Counted from the first letter of the stretch, positions 18,631 to 35,124 are shown. The stretch: 64,000 nucleotides of DNA from Rhizobium sp. Root274 (GCF_001429245.1 NZ_LMJE01000007.1:1209559-1273558); one strand, 5' to 3'. A program made the numbers and translations. Notes: a model not told the origin generated them from the sequence alone.

Positions 18631-19340
18631 CGGATCACCTCCATGGCCTGCGAGGTGTAGAAGCCGACGCCAACCTTATGGCTGCGGCCGCTCGTCCAGC
18701 CTGCAAATCCTGGATTGTGCATCATCTCCGCCACCAACCGCTCCGGCTGGACGGGATAGATGGCCGGCGCCCGATTGCCACGCGGGAAGATCTTGCCCGT
18801 GGCAAGCATGGCGCGCAGCAAGCGGGAGCCAGGCGCAAGCGTGAAGATCATGCTGCGCGAGGTCCGCTCCGCCAGAGTGTGCAAGGCACGCACCGCATCG
18901 GCAGGCCGGTAGTGGATCAGCACATCCATCGCGACCACCGCATCGAAGCGGCCATGACGCGGATCCAGCATGTCACCGCTGTGAAAGGTGAGCGAGCCAT
19001 GACCACGCCCCGCAAGACCGGCAAATTCCTGTGCCCGCTGCCGCGCATGGGCGATCATCTGGGCGGAGAGATCGACGCCGACCACCTCGGCGCCGCGATC
19101 GACCAGCTCGAAAGAAAGCACGCCAGATCCGCAGCCTGCATCGAGAATACGCCACCCGGTCAGATCCTGCGGCAGCCAGTTTACCAGCGTCCGGCGCATC
19201 TCTTCACGCCCCTTGCGCACGGTCGCTCGGATTCCGCTCACCGGCTGGTCACCGGTCAGCCGCTTCCAGGCATCGAGTGCGGTGCGATCGAAATAGTGTT
19301 CGATTTCACCGGTTCTGCGGATGTAATCGGCCTGGCTCAT
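18627..19340 (-). CDS. bchM: Mg-protoporphyrin IX methyltransferase (BchM)
   Basis: BchM methylates Mg-protoporphyrin IX with SAM to give the monomethyl ester, the AcsF substrate. The 237-residue protein shows the SAM-binding motif WRILDAGCGSGVLSFEL near residue 65 and the post-motif GVDLSAQMIAHARQR. It starts 10 bases after bchL and overlaps lhaA by 4 bases. Confidence 0.95.
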   Translation of the reverse strand: MSQADYIRRTGEIEHYFDRTALDAWKRLTGDQPVSGIRATVRKGREEMRRTLVNWLPQDLTGWRILDAGCGSGVLSFELVDRGAEVVGVDLSAQMIAHARQRAQEFAGLAGRGHGSLTFHSGDMLDPRHGRFDAVVAMDVLIHYRPADAVRALHTLAERTSRSMIFTLAPGSRLLRAMLATGKIFPRGNRAPAIYPVQPERLVAEMMHNPGFAGWTSGRSHKVGVGFYTSQAMEVIR

Positions 19341-19350
19341 GACCCGCTCC

Positions 19351-27409
<8,059 letters not shown>

Positions 27410-27479
27410 CGGTTCCCTCTCCCAATGCCTCCCGCGGGCTATCGGGATTGCAAAAAGAGTACCCCCGCGAAAGCCAAAG

Positions 27480-27513
27480 TGTCAACTTTGTTTGACGTAT
27501 ATTTTTGTTTACA
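27480..27513. promoter_or_regulatory. Imperfect double PpsR/CrtJ site between bchF and ppaA
   Basis: TGTCAACTTTGTTTGACG (27480-27497) and CGTATATTTTTGTTTACA (27496-27513) each match TGT-N12-ACA except for one end base, and they share two bases. The pair stands in the 208-base divergent region. On the minus strand the first site supplies TTGACA, a good -35 for bchF. Control of both bchF and ppaA-ppsR from this pair is inferred. Confidence 0.6.
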
Positions 27514-27617
27514 GAAATTCGAAGTGGAGTCATTCTGGTTCCACGCCCTTCAAGTCCATGTTGCGGACCAGCTGGGACGGGATGACCGTTTTTCGCTGAG
27601 GGAGGCGCGGGCGCGGG

Positions 27618-28571
27618 ATGATGGAGGGATCGATTAGCGTCGTGGAAGAGCCCGTGGCGGGCGCAGAATCCACGAATTCTCAGGGGCAGACATGTCCACG
27701 CCCCCTTGTGGCCAGCAATCGTAGGGCTTACCTACATCCCAGTGATAGCGAAGCGCTCCGGCGCATCATAAAGGGAACGGTGGTCTCGATGACGGCCGAA
27801 AGGCTTTCGGCACGCTACGACGTCGGTATGGAGCACGACCGCCTTTATGAAAAGGCGCTCGCCGAATTTCGTTTTCTTGTCGTTGATCCGAGAACCCGAA
27901 TGGCTTCTTTGCTCGCTTACCTTGAAGAGCAGCTGCCTCGGGGCCGCCCAGACTATGTTAAAGTCCTGTTTCTGGAAGCGGTGGCCCGGCTACTGGGCAA
28001 GGAATGGACGTCCGACACCTGCGATTTCATCGACGTCACCATCGGGACAGCGCGATTGCAGGAAATCGTGCAATGCCTTTCCCGCCCTTATCGCGATGGA
28101 GATAGTGATATTTCCGCCCCCCATGCCCTGATTCTCACACCCGCAGGCGAGCAGCACACCCTCATGCCGCACATGATCGGCCTGCTGTTTGATACGCTCG
28201 GCTGGAGCCGGCGGATTCTTGAGCCATCGGAGCACAAGGGTCGAAACTTTGCCCCCTCCGTCGATCGTGCCGATGTCGCCTGCATCGGATGGAGCAACAT
28301 TCGCCTCGCCGGCGAGTTTGAGAGGCTGGTGCACGATATCCGACGGCAGCGACAGGACCGACAGCTACCTCTGATCGTAGGGGGCGCCGGGGCCCTGAAC
28401 TCCATTGATTTGCTTGTGGGTTTGGGGATTGACTGCATCTGCGACAGTGTTTACTCGGCAGTGAAGATTTGCCAGAACTACTGTGAACTTCAACGCATCG
28501 GCCAGCAGTCGCGCGAGGCCGGTGGAACGGCTTTAGTCACGCCCAGCGGAATCGATTGGCTCACTCAATGA
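27618..28571 (+). CDS. ppaA: B12-binding PpsR antirepressor-like regulator (PpaA/AerR)
   Basis: PpaA/AerR proteins bind cobalamin and modulate the PpsR/CrtJ repressor. The 317-residue protein has an N-terminal variable region, a helical segment and a C-terminal B12-type Rossmann domain. The domain begins near residue 170 (HALILTPAGEQHTLMPHMIG, candidate axial His180 or His185) and runs through VGGAGALNSIDLLVGLGIDCICDSV. It is directly upstream of ppsR with an ATGA overlap, as in Rhodobacter. The start is uncertain: two ATG-like codons occur at 27618-27623. A second family member lies at 37188. Confidence 0.85.
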   Translation: MMEGSISVVEEPVAGAESTNSQGQTCPRPLVASNRRAYLHPSDSEALRRIIKGTVVSMTAERLSARYDVGMEHDRLYEKALAEFRFLVVDPRTRMASLLAYLEEQLPRGRPDYVKVLFLEAVARLLGKEWTSDTCDFIDVTIGTARLQEIVQCLSRPYRDGDSDISAPHALILTPAGEQHTLMPHMIGLLFDTLGWSRRILEPSEHKGRNFAPSVDRADVACIGWSNIRLAGEFERLVHDIRRQRQDRQLPLIVGGAGALNSIDLLVGLGIDCICDSVYSAVKICQNYCELQRIGQQSREAGGTALVTPSGIDWLTQ

Positions 28572-30007
28572 AGCCCCTCAACGGCCAACACGGACCCCAA
28601 GGCACTCCGATCGCAGAAAGCCTGCTGAAGACGCTTGATCCGGAGGCCGTAGGGGCCCTCGTCAGCCTCGGCGCCGACGTCGTGATGCTGATCGACAAGA
28701 CGGCCATTATATCGCAAGTCTATTGCAGCAATCCGGAACTGGCGGAATACGGCCTTGCTAAGACCGTTGGCAAGCGCCTGCAGGACTGCGTGACGATTGA
28801 ATCTGTCCCGAAGATCGATTCCTTGCTGGCCAGTGACAACACGCGTGATCCCGTCCGCGGCTACCAGGTCAATCACAAATGCGGTTCCAAGCCCGACCTG
28901 CCAGTGGTCTATTCCGCCTATTCCAGCAAGGATCTGCCCTATAGCATCGTCGTCGGCCGCGAACTGCGCCAGCAATTTCAGGACCAGCAGCGCTTGGTTC
29001 AGGCGCAGATGGAACTCGAAGCCGACTATCGCGAACTGCAGGAAGCCGAAACCCGTTATCGCACGGCTTTCAAGGTCGCTGCCGCCGCCTATGTGATGAT
29101 GGACGGCGAAAAGCGCACGGTTCTCGATGCCAATGCATCCGCCATGGCGCTTCTGTCGCCCAGTGGCGGACCGGCAGTCGGCAAGCCACTGCGCGACCTG
29201 TTCCACAAGCAGGACAGGGATCGCCTCGGAGATGCGATTGGGGAAGCCCGCCACAGCCCAAATGCCGTGCATGTCGACAACCTGCGTAGCGCGCGTGGCG
29301 ACAGCGTCTCAGCCACCATTCGCTCCTATCGCGAAAACGGCGTGACAAACCTCGTCCTGGCTCTCTGGCCAGCGACAGAAGAACAGGAAACCAGGCGCCA
29401 GCGCAACGAACCGGTGGCAGCCACCGCCTCGGTCGATCTGGCAGACCTGCCGGAAGCGGCGGTGCAGACTGATACCGACGGCATTGTCATGGCTGCCAAC
29501 GATCTGTTTCTCGATCTCGTCCACGCGCCGTCGCTCAACCAGGTCATCGGCCGCAACTTCGCCATCTGGTTCGCCTCGTCGGCCATCGACATCCGCGTCC
29601 TTTATGCCCGTCTTCAGGACGAACAGTTCATTCGCGGCTTCTCGTCGACGCTCACCGACAATCTGTCGGGCGAGCGGAGTGTCAGCTTGTCTGCCCGTTT
29701 CAGCCGCGAAACCGGCACCGTGCACTTCATCCTGGTTCCACAGGCAGCGCCGTCTGAGCGACTCACCATTCCATCGCCGGGGGCCCCAGATCAGGCGGAG
29801 GGGTTCTCCAGCCTGGTGGGCAAGGTGCCGCTCAAGGATCTCATGCGCGAATCCCTCGATGTGATCGAAAAAATCTGCATCGAGGCAGCGCTTGACCAGA
29901 CAAACAACAACCGCGCCTATGCCGCAGAAATTCTCGGCCTGTCGCGTCAGAGCCTGTACATCAAGCTGCGCCGTTACGGCCTGGAAGACTATCGCCCAGG
30001 CAGCTGA
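28568..30007 (+). CDS. ppsR: Photosynthesis gene repressor PpsR/CrtJ
   Basis: PpsR represses bch, crt and puc/puf genes under oxygen. The 479-residue protein contains an N-terminal PAS-like region, a coiled segment (FQDQQRLVQAQMELEADYRELQEAE, about 135-160), two further PAS domains, and a C-terminal FIS-type helix-turn-helix (AAEILGLSRQSLYIKLRRYGL). The redox cysteine before the HTH is kept as Cys437 (EKICIEAAL). Other cysteines are only at 53, 74 and 105, so the mid-protein partner cysteine of CrtJ is absent. The start is ATG 28568, overlapping the ppaA stop; a TTG at 28556 is less likely. Confidence 0.93.
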   Translation: MKPLNGQHGPQGTPIAESLLKTLDPEAVGALVSLGADVVMLIDKTAIISQVYCSNPELAEYGLAKTVGKRLQDCVTIESVPKIDSLLASDNTRDPVRGYQVNHKCGSKPDLPVVYSAYSSKDLPYSIVVGRELRQQFQDQQRLVQAQMELEADYRELQEAETRYRTAFKVAAAAYVMMDGEKRTVLDANASAMALLSPSGGPAVGKPLRDLFHKQDRDRLGDAIGEARHSPNAVHVDNLRSARGDSVSATIRSYRENGVTNLVLALWPATEEQETRRQRNEPVAATASVDLADLPEAAVQTDTDGIVMAANDLFLDLVHAPSLNQVIGRNFAIWFASSAIDIRVLYARLQDEQFIRGFSSTLTDNLSGERSVSLSARFSRETGTVHFILVPQAAPSERLTIPSPGAPDQAEGFSSLVGKVPLKDLMRESLDVIEKICIEAALDQTNNNRAYAAEILGLSRQSLYIKLRRYGLEDYRPGS

Positions 30008-30052
30008 GAGCCGAGGCAGCACCCGGATAGCATCGCGGGACAAGGCACAGAG

Positions 30053-30093
30053 TGTCAATTTTAGTTGACACAGCCGCGGTGCACGCTTAGCCT
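30053..30093 (+). promoter_or_regulatory. PpsR/CrtJ operator and probable bchG promoter
   Basis: TGTCAATTTTAGTTGACA at 30053-30070 is a perfect TGT-N12-ACA palindrome with 6-base arms TGTCAA/TTGACA. Its right arm would be the -35 (TTGACA 30065-30070), with TAGCCT at 30088-30093 after 17 bases. That puts transcription start at or next to the bchG ATG (30100). Confidence 0.75.
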
Positions 30094-30099
30094 TCGTTC

Positions 30100-31023
30100 A
30101 TGGCTATCACACCCACCCACGGACCGGTTGCAACCTACCCCTCGGCAGGTGCAGTGCTGGCTTTGCTCAAGCCCATCACCTGGTTTCCGCCGATGTGGGC
30201 TTATACCTGTGGCGCGATCGCCTCGGGGGCGCCGCTGTCGAGCCGGCTCGTGCCGCTATTGATCGGCATCCTTCTCGCAGGTCCCCTGCTCTGCGGCATG
30301 AGCCAGGCGGTCAACGACTGGTTCGATCGTCACGTGGATGCTATCAACGAGCCGCACCGCGTGATCCCGTCGGGCCGCATGCCTGGGCGCTGGGGCCTCT
30401 ATGTGGCACTCATCATGTCGGTTCTGTCACTCTGTGTCGCCGCCATGCTCGGTCCCCTGGTGCTCGCCGCTGGCACGCTCGGCCTGGTGCTCGCCTGGGG
30501 CTACAGCATGCCGCCATTGCGCTTCAAGCAAAACGGCTGGATTGGTAACGGCGTGGTCGGCCTCAGCTATGAGACGCTGCCGTGGATCACTGCGGCAGCG
30601 GCGGCTTTCGGCGCAACGCCTTCGATGCCACTTCTGCTGGTCGCCTTGCTCTATGGCATCGGCGCCCACGGAATCCTGACTCTGAACGACTTCAAGGCGA
30701 TCAAAGGGGACCGTGAAATGGACATCAACACGCTTCCGGTTCTCCACGGTCCGCGCAACTCCGCCGTCATCGCTTGCCTGATCATGGGAACGGCACAGGC
30801 CGGCGTGATCCTGCTTCTGCTGCATCTGCAGCTGTCGATGGGAGCGCTGCTTGTCGGCGTACTCCTGCTGGCCCAGATGCTGTGCATGCCAAGCTTCATA
30901 CGGGATCCTGAAGGCAAGGCGGTCTGGTACTCCGCCGTTGGTGTCGGGCTGTACGTGACCGGCATGATGGTGACCGCCATTGCTTTCGCGACGGCCATGC
31001 CCGCATTGCCGACCACCGGCTGA
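30100..31023 (+). CDS. bchG: Bacteriochlorophyll synthase (BchG)
   Basis: BchG esterifies bacteriochlorophyllide a with geranylgeranyl (or phytyl) diphosphate in the membrane. The 307-residue UbiA-family prenyltransferase has eight or nine hydrophobic segments and the Asp-rich motif NDWFDRHVDAINEPHR near residue 70, plus a second acidic region LNDFKAIKGDREMDINTLP. No ribosome site is visible before the ATG, which lies only 6 bases after the proposed -10. It is followed after 11 bases by a PucC-family gene and bchP. Confidence 0.93.
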   Translation: MAITPTHGPVATYPSAGAVLALLKPITWFPPMWAYTCGAIASGAPLSSRLVPLLIGILLAGPLLCGMSQAVNDWFDRHVDAINEPHRVIPSGRMPGRWGLYVALIMSVLSLCVAAMLGPLVLAAGTLGLVLAWGYSMPPLRFKQNGWIGNGVVGLSYETLPWITAAAAAFGATPSMPLLLVALLYGIGAHGILTLNDFKAIKGDREMDINTLPVLHGPRNSAVIACLIMGTAQAGVILLLLHLQLSMGALLVGVLLLAQMLCMPSFIRDPEGKAVWYSAVGVGLYVTGMMVTAIAFATAMPALPTTG

Positions 31024-31034
31024 GGGAGATTGTC

Positions 31035-32405
31035 ATGTCCCGAACCACCCCATATCCAGCAGCCCGCCAGACGCGCAACCAGGGCCTGAGTTGGTTCTCC
31101 ATCCTGCGCCTGGGTCTCGTACAGGCCGCCCTTGGGGCGATCGTGGTTCTCACCACCTCGACCCTCAACCGCGTGATGATCGTAGAACTGCAGCTGTCGG
31201 CCCTGATCCCCGGTCTGCTTGTCGGGCTTCATTACGGTGTCCAGATCACCCGCCCGGTCTGGGGCCACAAGTCCGACATCGGAAGCTCGCGCACGCGCTG
31301 GATCCTCGGCGGCCTTGCTCTGCTCGCTCTGTCGGGCACGGCTGCGGCAGCGACCACTTTTCTGTTCGAGCAGAATTTCGTGCTTGGGCTGATCACCGCG
31401 ATCATCGCTTATATCCTGATCGGCATGGGCATTGGCGCCTGCGGAACGTCGCTTCTGGCGCTGATGGCACTCAAGACTGCGCCTGAAAGACGCGCGGCAG
31501 CCGCCACCGCCACCTGGATGCTGATGATCATCGGCATCATCCTGAGTTCCGTGGTCACCGGCGCCAATCTTGATCCCTACAGCCACCTGCGTCTGGTAAC
31601 CGTCACCGCCGTCACCGGCGCCGTTGCCTTTCTGATCGGCTGGGCAGCCGTCGCTGGCATCGAGCGCAAGGCCACATCAGTGGGCGACCGCCCAAGAGGA
31701 GAAGGCGAGGACGTGTCGTTTCGCCGGAGCCTCGTGGAGGTCTGGCGAGACCCGCAGGCGCGCCTCTTTACGCTCTTCATCTTCCTGTCGATGCTTGCTT
31801 ACGCGACGCAGGACCTGATCCTGGAGCCCTTTGCGGGCCTGCTGTTCGGCTGGACGCCCGGCCAGACCACCAGCCTTTCCGGCACGCAACATGGCGGCGT
31901 CCTGCTCGGCATGGCGCTGGTCGGCGTCCTCGGTACACTGTTCGCCAGGCGCTACCCCGCTTTGCCCCGCATCTTCATCGTCGCCGGCTGCCTCGGCTCG
32001 GCAGCGGCTCTTGCGGCTCTCTGTCTTTCGACCACCTTTGCCCCGGCCTGGCCGCTCGGCGCCAATGTCTTTCTGCTCGGCGCAGGCAATGGCGCATTCG
32101 CGGTAGCGGCGATCGGCATGATGATGACCCTGGCCGGCAAAGGTGCGCGCGCCGATCACGGCATGCGCATGGGCATCTGGGGCGCAGCTCAGGCTGTCGC
32201 CTTTGGCCTTGGCGGCGTTCTCGGCACCATCGTGCTCGACATTGGTCGGCGCATGACAGGAGATGACGCAACCGCCTTCGCCATCGTTTTTGCCATGGAA
32301 GCCGCGCTCTTCCTCGCTGCGGCACTGCTTGCCCTTGTGCTGGCAAGACCAGAAACGAAGACGCGACCGCATCCGACAGATGGCATGGCAATACCGGCAG
32401 AGTAG
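31035..32405 (+). CDS. PucC/BCH-family transporter between bchG and bchP
   Basis: This 456-residue MFS-fold membrane protein of the PucC/LhaA family has about twelve hydrophobic segments. It carries the family phrases STLNRVMIVELQLSALIPGLL and RPVWGHKSDIGSSRTRWILGG. In other PGCs the paralogue in the bchG-bchP slot is called Bch2 or ORF428-like and is proposed to hand over pigment or phytyl groups; the exact role is not settled. It is 11 bases after bchG and 39 bases before bchP. It is distinct from LhaA at 17188. Confidence 0.85.
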   Translation: MSRTTPYPAARQTRNQGLSWFSILRLGLVQAALGAIVVLTTSTLNRVMIVELQLSALIPGLLVGLHYGVQITRPVWGHKSDIGSSRTRWILGGLALLALSGTAAAATTFLFEQNFVLGLITAIIAYILIGMGIGACGTSLLALMALKTAPERRAAAATATWMLMIIGIILSSVVTGANLDPYSHLRLVTVTAVTGAVAFLIGWAAVAGIERKATSVGDRPRGEGEDVSFRRSLVEVWRDPQARLFTLFIFLSMLAYATQDLILEPFAGLLFGWTPGQTTSLSGTQHGGVLLGMALVGVLGTLFARRYPALPRIFIVAGCLGSAAALAALCLSTTFAPAWPLGANVFLLGAGNGAFAVAAIGMMMTLAGKGARADHGMRMGIWGAAQAVAFGLGGVLGTIVLDIGRRMTGDDATAFAIVFAMEAALFLAAALLALVLARPETKTRPHPTDGMAIPAE

Positions 32406-32444
32406 ATCACGCACCCGCCCTTGGGCAGCGGCAAGGAGGCAGGC

Positions 32445-33650
32445 ATGCAAACGGATTACGACGTGACCGTGGTCGGCGGTGGCCCTAGCGGATCGATCGC
32501 TGCCGAGCAATTGGCGCGACGGGGATACCGGGTGGCACTGGTCGATCCCTGCAACCGCATCAAGCCCTGTGGCGGGGCCATCCCTTCACGCACCCTTGCC
32601 GATTTCGACATCCCGGAAACGGTACTCGTCTCCCGCGCCGCCGCCGCGCGGATCATTGCACCCTCCGGCCGCACGGTCGAAATGCGCATCGGCGACCTCG
32701 GTTACGTGGGTATGGTCGACCGCTCGACCTTCGATCCCTATTTGCGGAAACGCGCAGCCTCGGCCGGCGCCCACCTGCTGATCGGCAAGCTTGAGGCTAT
32801 TACGACCCATGACGATGGCACCCTGGAACTGAAGGTCGAGCCGACGACGGCTGATCAGCAGGGCGCGCCGATGACGCTGAAGACACGCCTGGTCATCGGG
32901 GCTGATGGGGCCAACTCAGCGGTGAGGCGGCTTGCCTTTCCAGCCAGTCGGAAACCGCCCTACGTCTTTGCCTATCATGAGATCGTGGAAACGCCGGCGC
33001 GGCCGGACCCAGCCCAGTTCCAGCCGGATCGCTGCGACGTCATCTATGACGGCCGCATTTCACCCGACTTTTATGGCTGGGTCTTTCCCCATGGCGAGCA
33101 GACGAGCATCGGATGCGGTTCCGCCGTGAAGGGCCACAACCTGCGCCTCGCAACCGCAGACCTGCGTCGCGCGGCCGGGCTGGGCGATTGCAAGGTTATT
33201 CGGTGTGAAGGTGCGCCACTGCCACTGAAGCCGATGCGCCGCTGGGACAATGGTAGCAACATCCTGTTGACCGGCGATGCCGCCGGCACGGTCGCGCCCT
33301 CGTCTGGCGAAGGCATCTACTACGCCATGCTGTGTGGCAGGCTTTCGGCAAATGCCGTCGAGCAAGTTCTCCTGACCGGAAAAAGCACCGCTTTACGTCA
33401 GGCGCGAGAGAGCTTCATGCGCGCCCATGGCCGCATCTTCTGGGTGCTCGGCATGATGCAGGCCGTCTGGTACCGCAACGACCGTTTTCGGGAAAAATTT
33501 GTTGCCATGTGCGCCGACCCCGACGTTCAGCGGCTGACTTGGGAATCCTATCTCAACAAGCAACTGGTGAGACGCGATCCCTTCGCCCATGTCAGGGTCT
33601 TCTTCAAGGATATCGGCCAGTTGTTCGGCATGGTGGCCAGCCAGAAATGA
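32445..33650 (+). CDS. bchP: Geranylgeranyl reductase (BchP)
   Basis: BchP reduces the geranylgeranyl tail of bacteriochlorophyll to phytyl. The 401-residue flavoprotein begins MQTDYDVTVVGGGPSGSIAAEQL with the FAD dinucleotide fold, followed by KPCGGAIPSRTL and the second FAD motif LLTGDAAGTVAPSSGEGIYYAM. The start at 32445 follows AAGGAGG; the frame opens at 32421 without better support. The stop overlaps the start of the next small gene (ATGA). Confidence 0.95.
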   Translation: MQTDYDVTVVGGGPSGSIAAEQLARRGYRVALVDPCNRIKPCGGAIPSRTLADFDIPETVLVSRAAAARIIAPSGRTVEMRIGDLGYVGMVDRSTFDPYLRKRAASAGAHLLIGKLEAITTHDDGTLELKVEPTTADQQGAPMTLKTRLVIGADGANSAVRRLAFPASRKPPYVFAYHEIVETPARPDPAQFQPDRCDVIYDGRISPDFYGWVFPHGEQTSIGCGSAVKGHNLRLATADLRRAAGLGDCKVIRCEGAPLPLKPMRRWDNGSNILLTGDAAGTVAPSSGEGIYYAMLCGRLSANAVEQVLLTGKSTALRQARESFMRAHGRIFWVLGMMQAVWYRNDRFREKFVAMCADPDVQRLTWESYLNKQLVRRDPFAHVRVFFKDIGQLFGMVASQK

Positions 33651-33931
33651 TCCAGGCCGTCGACTATCTGTTTAATTCAGGATGGATCACGGCACTGGCC
33701 CTGGCGGTACTTTGGCTCGGCACAGCGGCAATCTGCGCGGCATCGCGCATGCCCTGGACACTCTTCCGGAGCCTACTCGCCAACGCCCTCTCCGGCAGTT
33801 GCCTGTTGCTCGCCGTCGGCGTGGCACTGACAGACATGGGGGTGTTATGGGTCGCCGTCCTGATGGCCGGCTCTCTTGTTGCCCATGGCACGGACCTCTG
33901 GCTGCGGCTTGCCGTCAGGCCCCGGGATTGA
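33647..33931 (+). CDS. Small membrane protein of unknown function after bchP
   Basis: This gene encodes a 94-residue hydrophobic protein (MIQAVDYLFNSGWITALALAVLWLG...) with three predicted membrane segments at about 12-30, 42-60 and 64-84. The start overlaps the bchP stop as ATGA, so it is probably co-translated. Its 3' end overlaps the convergent tspO gene by 17 bases. I do not recognise a named family. The context suggests a partner of BchP or of tail handling, but that is inference. A longer frame from 33332 runs inside bchP and is rejected. Confidence 0.75.
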   Translation: MIQAVDYLFNSGWITALALAVLWLGTAAICAASRMPWTLFRSLLANALSGSCLLLAVGVALTDMGVLWVAVLMAGSLVAHGTDLWLRLAVRPRD

Positions 33932-34361
33932 GGCTGCGAACCGAATGATTGAGCATTGCAGCCGCACTGACCCAGACAAGGTAGGGCACGAAAAGCAGCG
34001 AAGCGAGTGGCGAGACTGGCCAGGCGACGAGGATGAAGGCTGCGATCGACAGCCAGAGAACAGCGACATCCACCAAGGCCAGATCCATCCTCCGGATGCC
34101 GAAGAAGAAGTACGACCACAGCGCATTCGCCACCATCTGCACGCCCCAAAGAATGACTGGCAATGTCCAGCCCGCCTCGCTCCACACCAGCCAACCGGCA
34201 TAGCCGATGAACAGGTAAAGGATGGTCCACACCACCGGAAAGGCCCATTTCGGCGGCGTCCAGCTCGGCTTTCTCAGTCCGTCATACCAGGCGCCGGGCT
34301 TGAAGATGGCGCCGCTCGATGCGGCGGCCAGGACAATGATGACAAAGACGACTGCGGCCAT
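33915..34361 (-). CDS. tspO: Tryptophan-rich sensory protein TspO
   Basis: TspO/MBR proteins are five-helix outer or cytoplasmic membrane proteins that bind porphyrins. In Rhodobacter sphaeroides TspO lowers PGC expression under oxygen. The 148-residue protein shows the family core LRKPSWTPPKWAFPVVWTILY and tryptophan-rich loops (WSEAGWTLPVILWGVQMVANALWSYFFFG). It is the only leftward gene between bchG and the second regulator, convergent with the small gene after bchP. Confidence 0.93.
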   Translation of the reverse strand: MAAVVFVIIVLAAASSGAIFKPGAWYDGLRKPSWTPPKWAFPVVWTILYLFIGYAGWLVWSEAGWTLPVILWGVQMVANALWSYFFFGIRRMDLALVDVAVLWLSIAAFILVAWPVSPLASLLFVPYLVWVSAAAMLNHSVRSLNPGA

Positions 34362-34538
34362 GATCCGGCTCCAATTCTGCTGCGTAATGCGATAGCTTAT
34401 AGAATAGCGTACGGATCAGGAAGCAAGACCGACGGCCGCAGTCATGGGCCGCCTCAAATTCCTTCGACTGGCGGTGGCCAGCCAGACAAGATGCATTTTA
34501 CAGTCTACCGTTTTCGCCATGTTATGGGAGGTTTCTTC

Positions 34539-34928
34539 ATGTCGCGAATTCTCACTGCCGCCTGCACCACAGCCATGCTTCTGATCTGTTCCACCGCCTT
34601 CGCCCAGGAAGGCGACGTTGCAGCCGGGGAAATTGTTTTTAAGAAATGCGGTGTCTGCCACAACATCGACAGTGACAAGGCCAAGGTCGGTCCATCGCTC
34701 CAAGGCGTCATTGGCCGCCAGCCGGGCACCAAGGAAGGCTTCAAATACTCCAAGGCGATGATGGACTTCGGTGCCGGGAAGACCTGGGACGAAGCGCTTC
34801 TGACCACGTATCTTGCTGATCCACGCGGCGTGGTGAAGGGCACCAAGATGGCCTTCGCCGGCCTGAAGGATCCCAAGGATATCGCCAACGTCATCGCCTA
34901 TGTGAAAACCTTCAGCACGGCTCAATAA
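34539..34928 (+). CDS. cycA: Cytochrome c2-type soluble cytochrome c
   Basis: This is a periplasmic mono-heme cytochrome c, the likely mobile electron carrier between the bc1 complex and PufC/reaction centre. The 129-residue precursor has a signal peptide (about residues 1-22, ending AFA), the heme site C37-GVC-H41, and the C-terminal axial-methionine region KGTKMAFAGLKDPKDIANVIAYV. The ribosome site GGGAGG precedes the ATG at 34539. The frame is open upstream to 33876, but that part is antisense to tspO. The gene name follows the Rhodobacter convention. Confidence 0.87.
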   Translation: MSRILTAACTTAMLLICSTAFAQEGDVAAGEIVFKKCGVCHNIDSDKAKVGPSLQGVIGRQPGTKEGFKYSKAMMDFGAGKTWDEALLTTYLADPRGVVKGTKMAFAGLKDPKDIANVIAYVKTFSTAQ

Positions 34929-34942
34929 TTCGAGTTAGTGCC

Positions 34943-34964
34943 GCCGGACCTGGGAGGGTCCGGC
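34943..34964 (+). terminator. Hairpin after the cytochrome c2 gene
   Basis: GCCGGACC (34943-34950) pairs with GGTCCGGC (34957-34964) around a 6-base loop, 15 bases after the stop. Only a short T-rich stretch (ACTTTTC) follows after a few bases, so termination may be partial. Confidence 0.6.
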
Positions 34965-34981
34965 GAATTACTTTTCAAAAG

Positions 34982-35022
34982 TGTAAAAAAAAGTTTACAG
35001 ATCGCGTGACTTCTCCGAATAT
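34982..35022 (+). promoter_or_regulatory. PpsR/CrtJ operator and probable dxs promoter
   Basis: The 18-base site at 34982-34999 reads TGTAAA-N6-TTTACA, a perfect TGT-N12-ACA palindrome. TTTACA (34994-34999) with GAATAT (35017-35022) at 17-base spacing makes a plausible promoter about 100 bases before the dxs start. Confidence 0.7.
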
Positions 35023-35124
35023 GCGTTGGTGATACTGCTCCTCTGACAAACAGCTCCCGTCCGGCAGAAATGCCTGTGAGCGACGCAGTCGGTAGGACAG
35101 GCTCTTGCGTGGGAGGATAGCGCA

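Noticed and set aside
33332-33646. N-terminal extension of the 94-residue gene into bchP
   Set aside because: The extension is a frame-shifted reading of conserved BchP sequence; the ATGA overlap at 33647 is the natural start.
34362-34538. PpsR site before the cytochrome c2 gene or tspO
   Set aside because: No TGT triplet occurs in this gap, so TGT-N12-ACA cannot be made on the plus strand, and no near match was seen.
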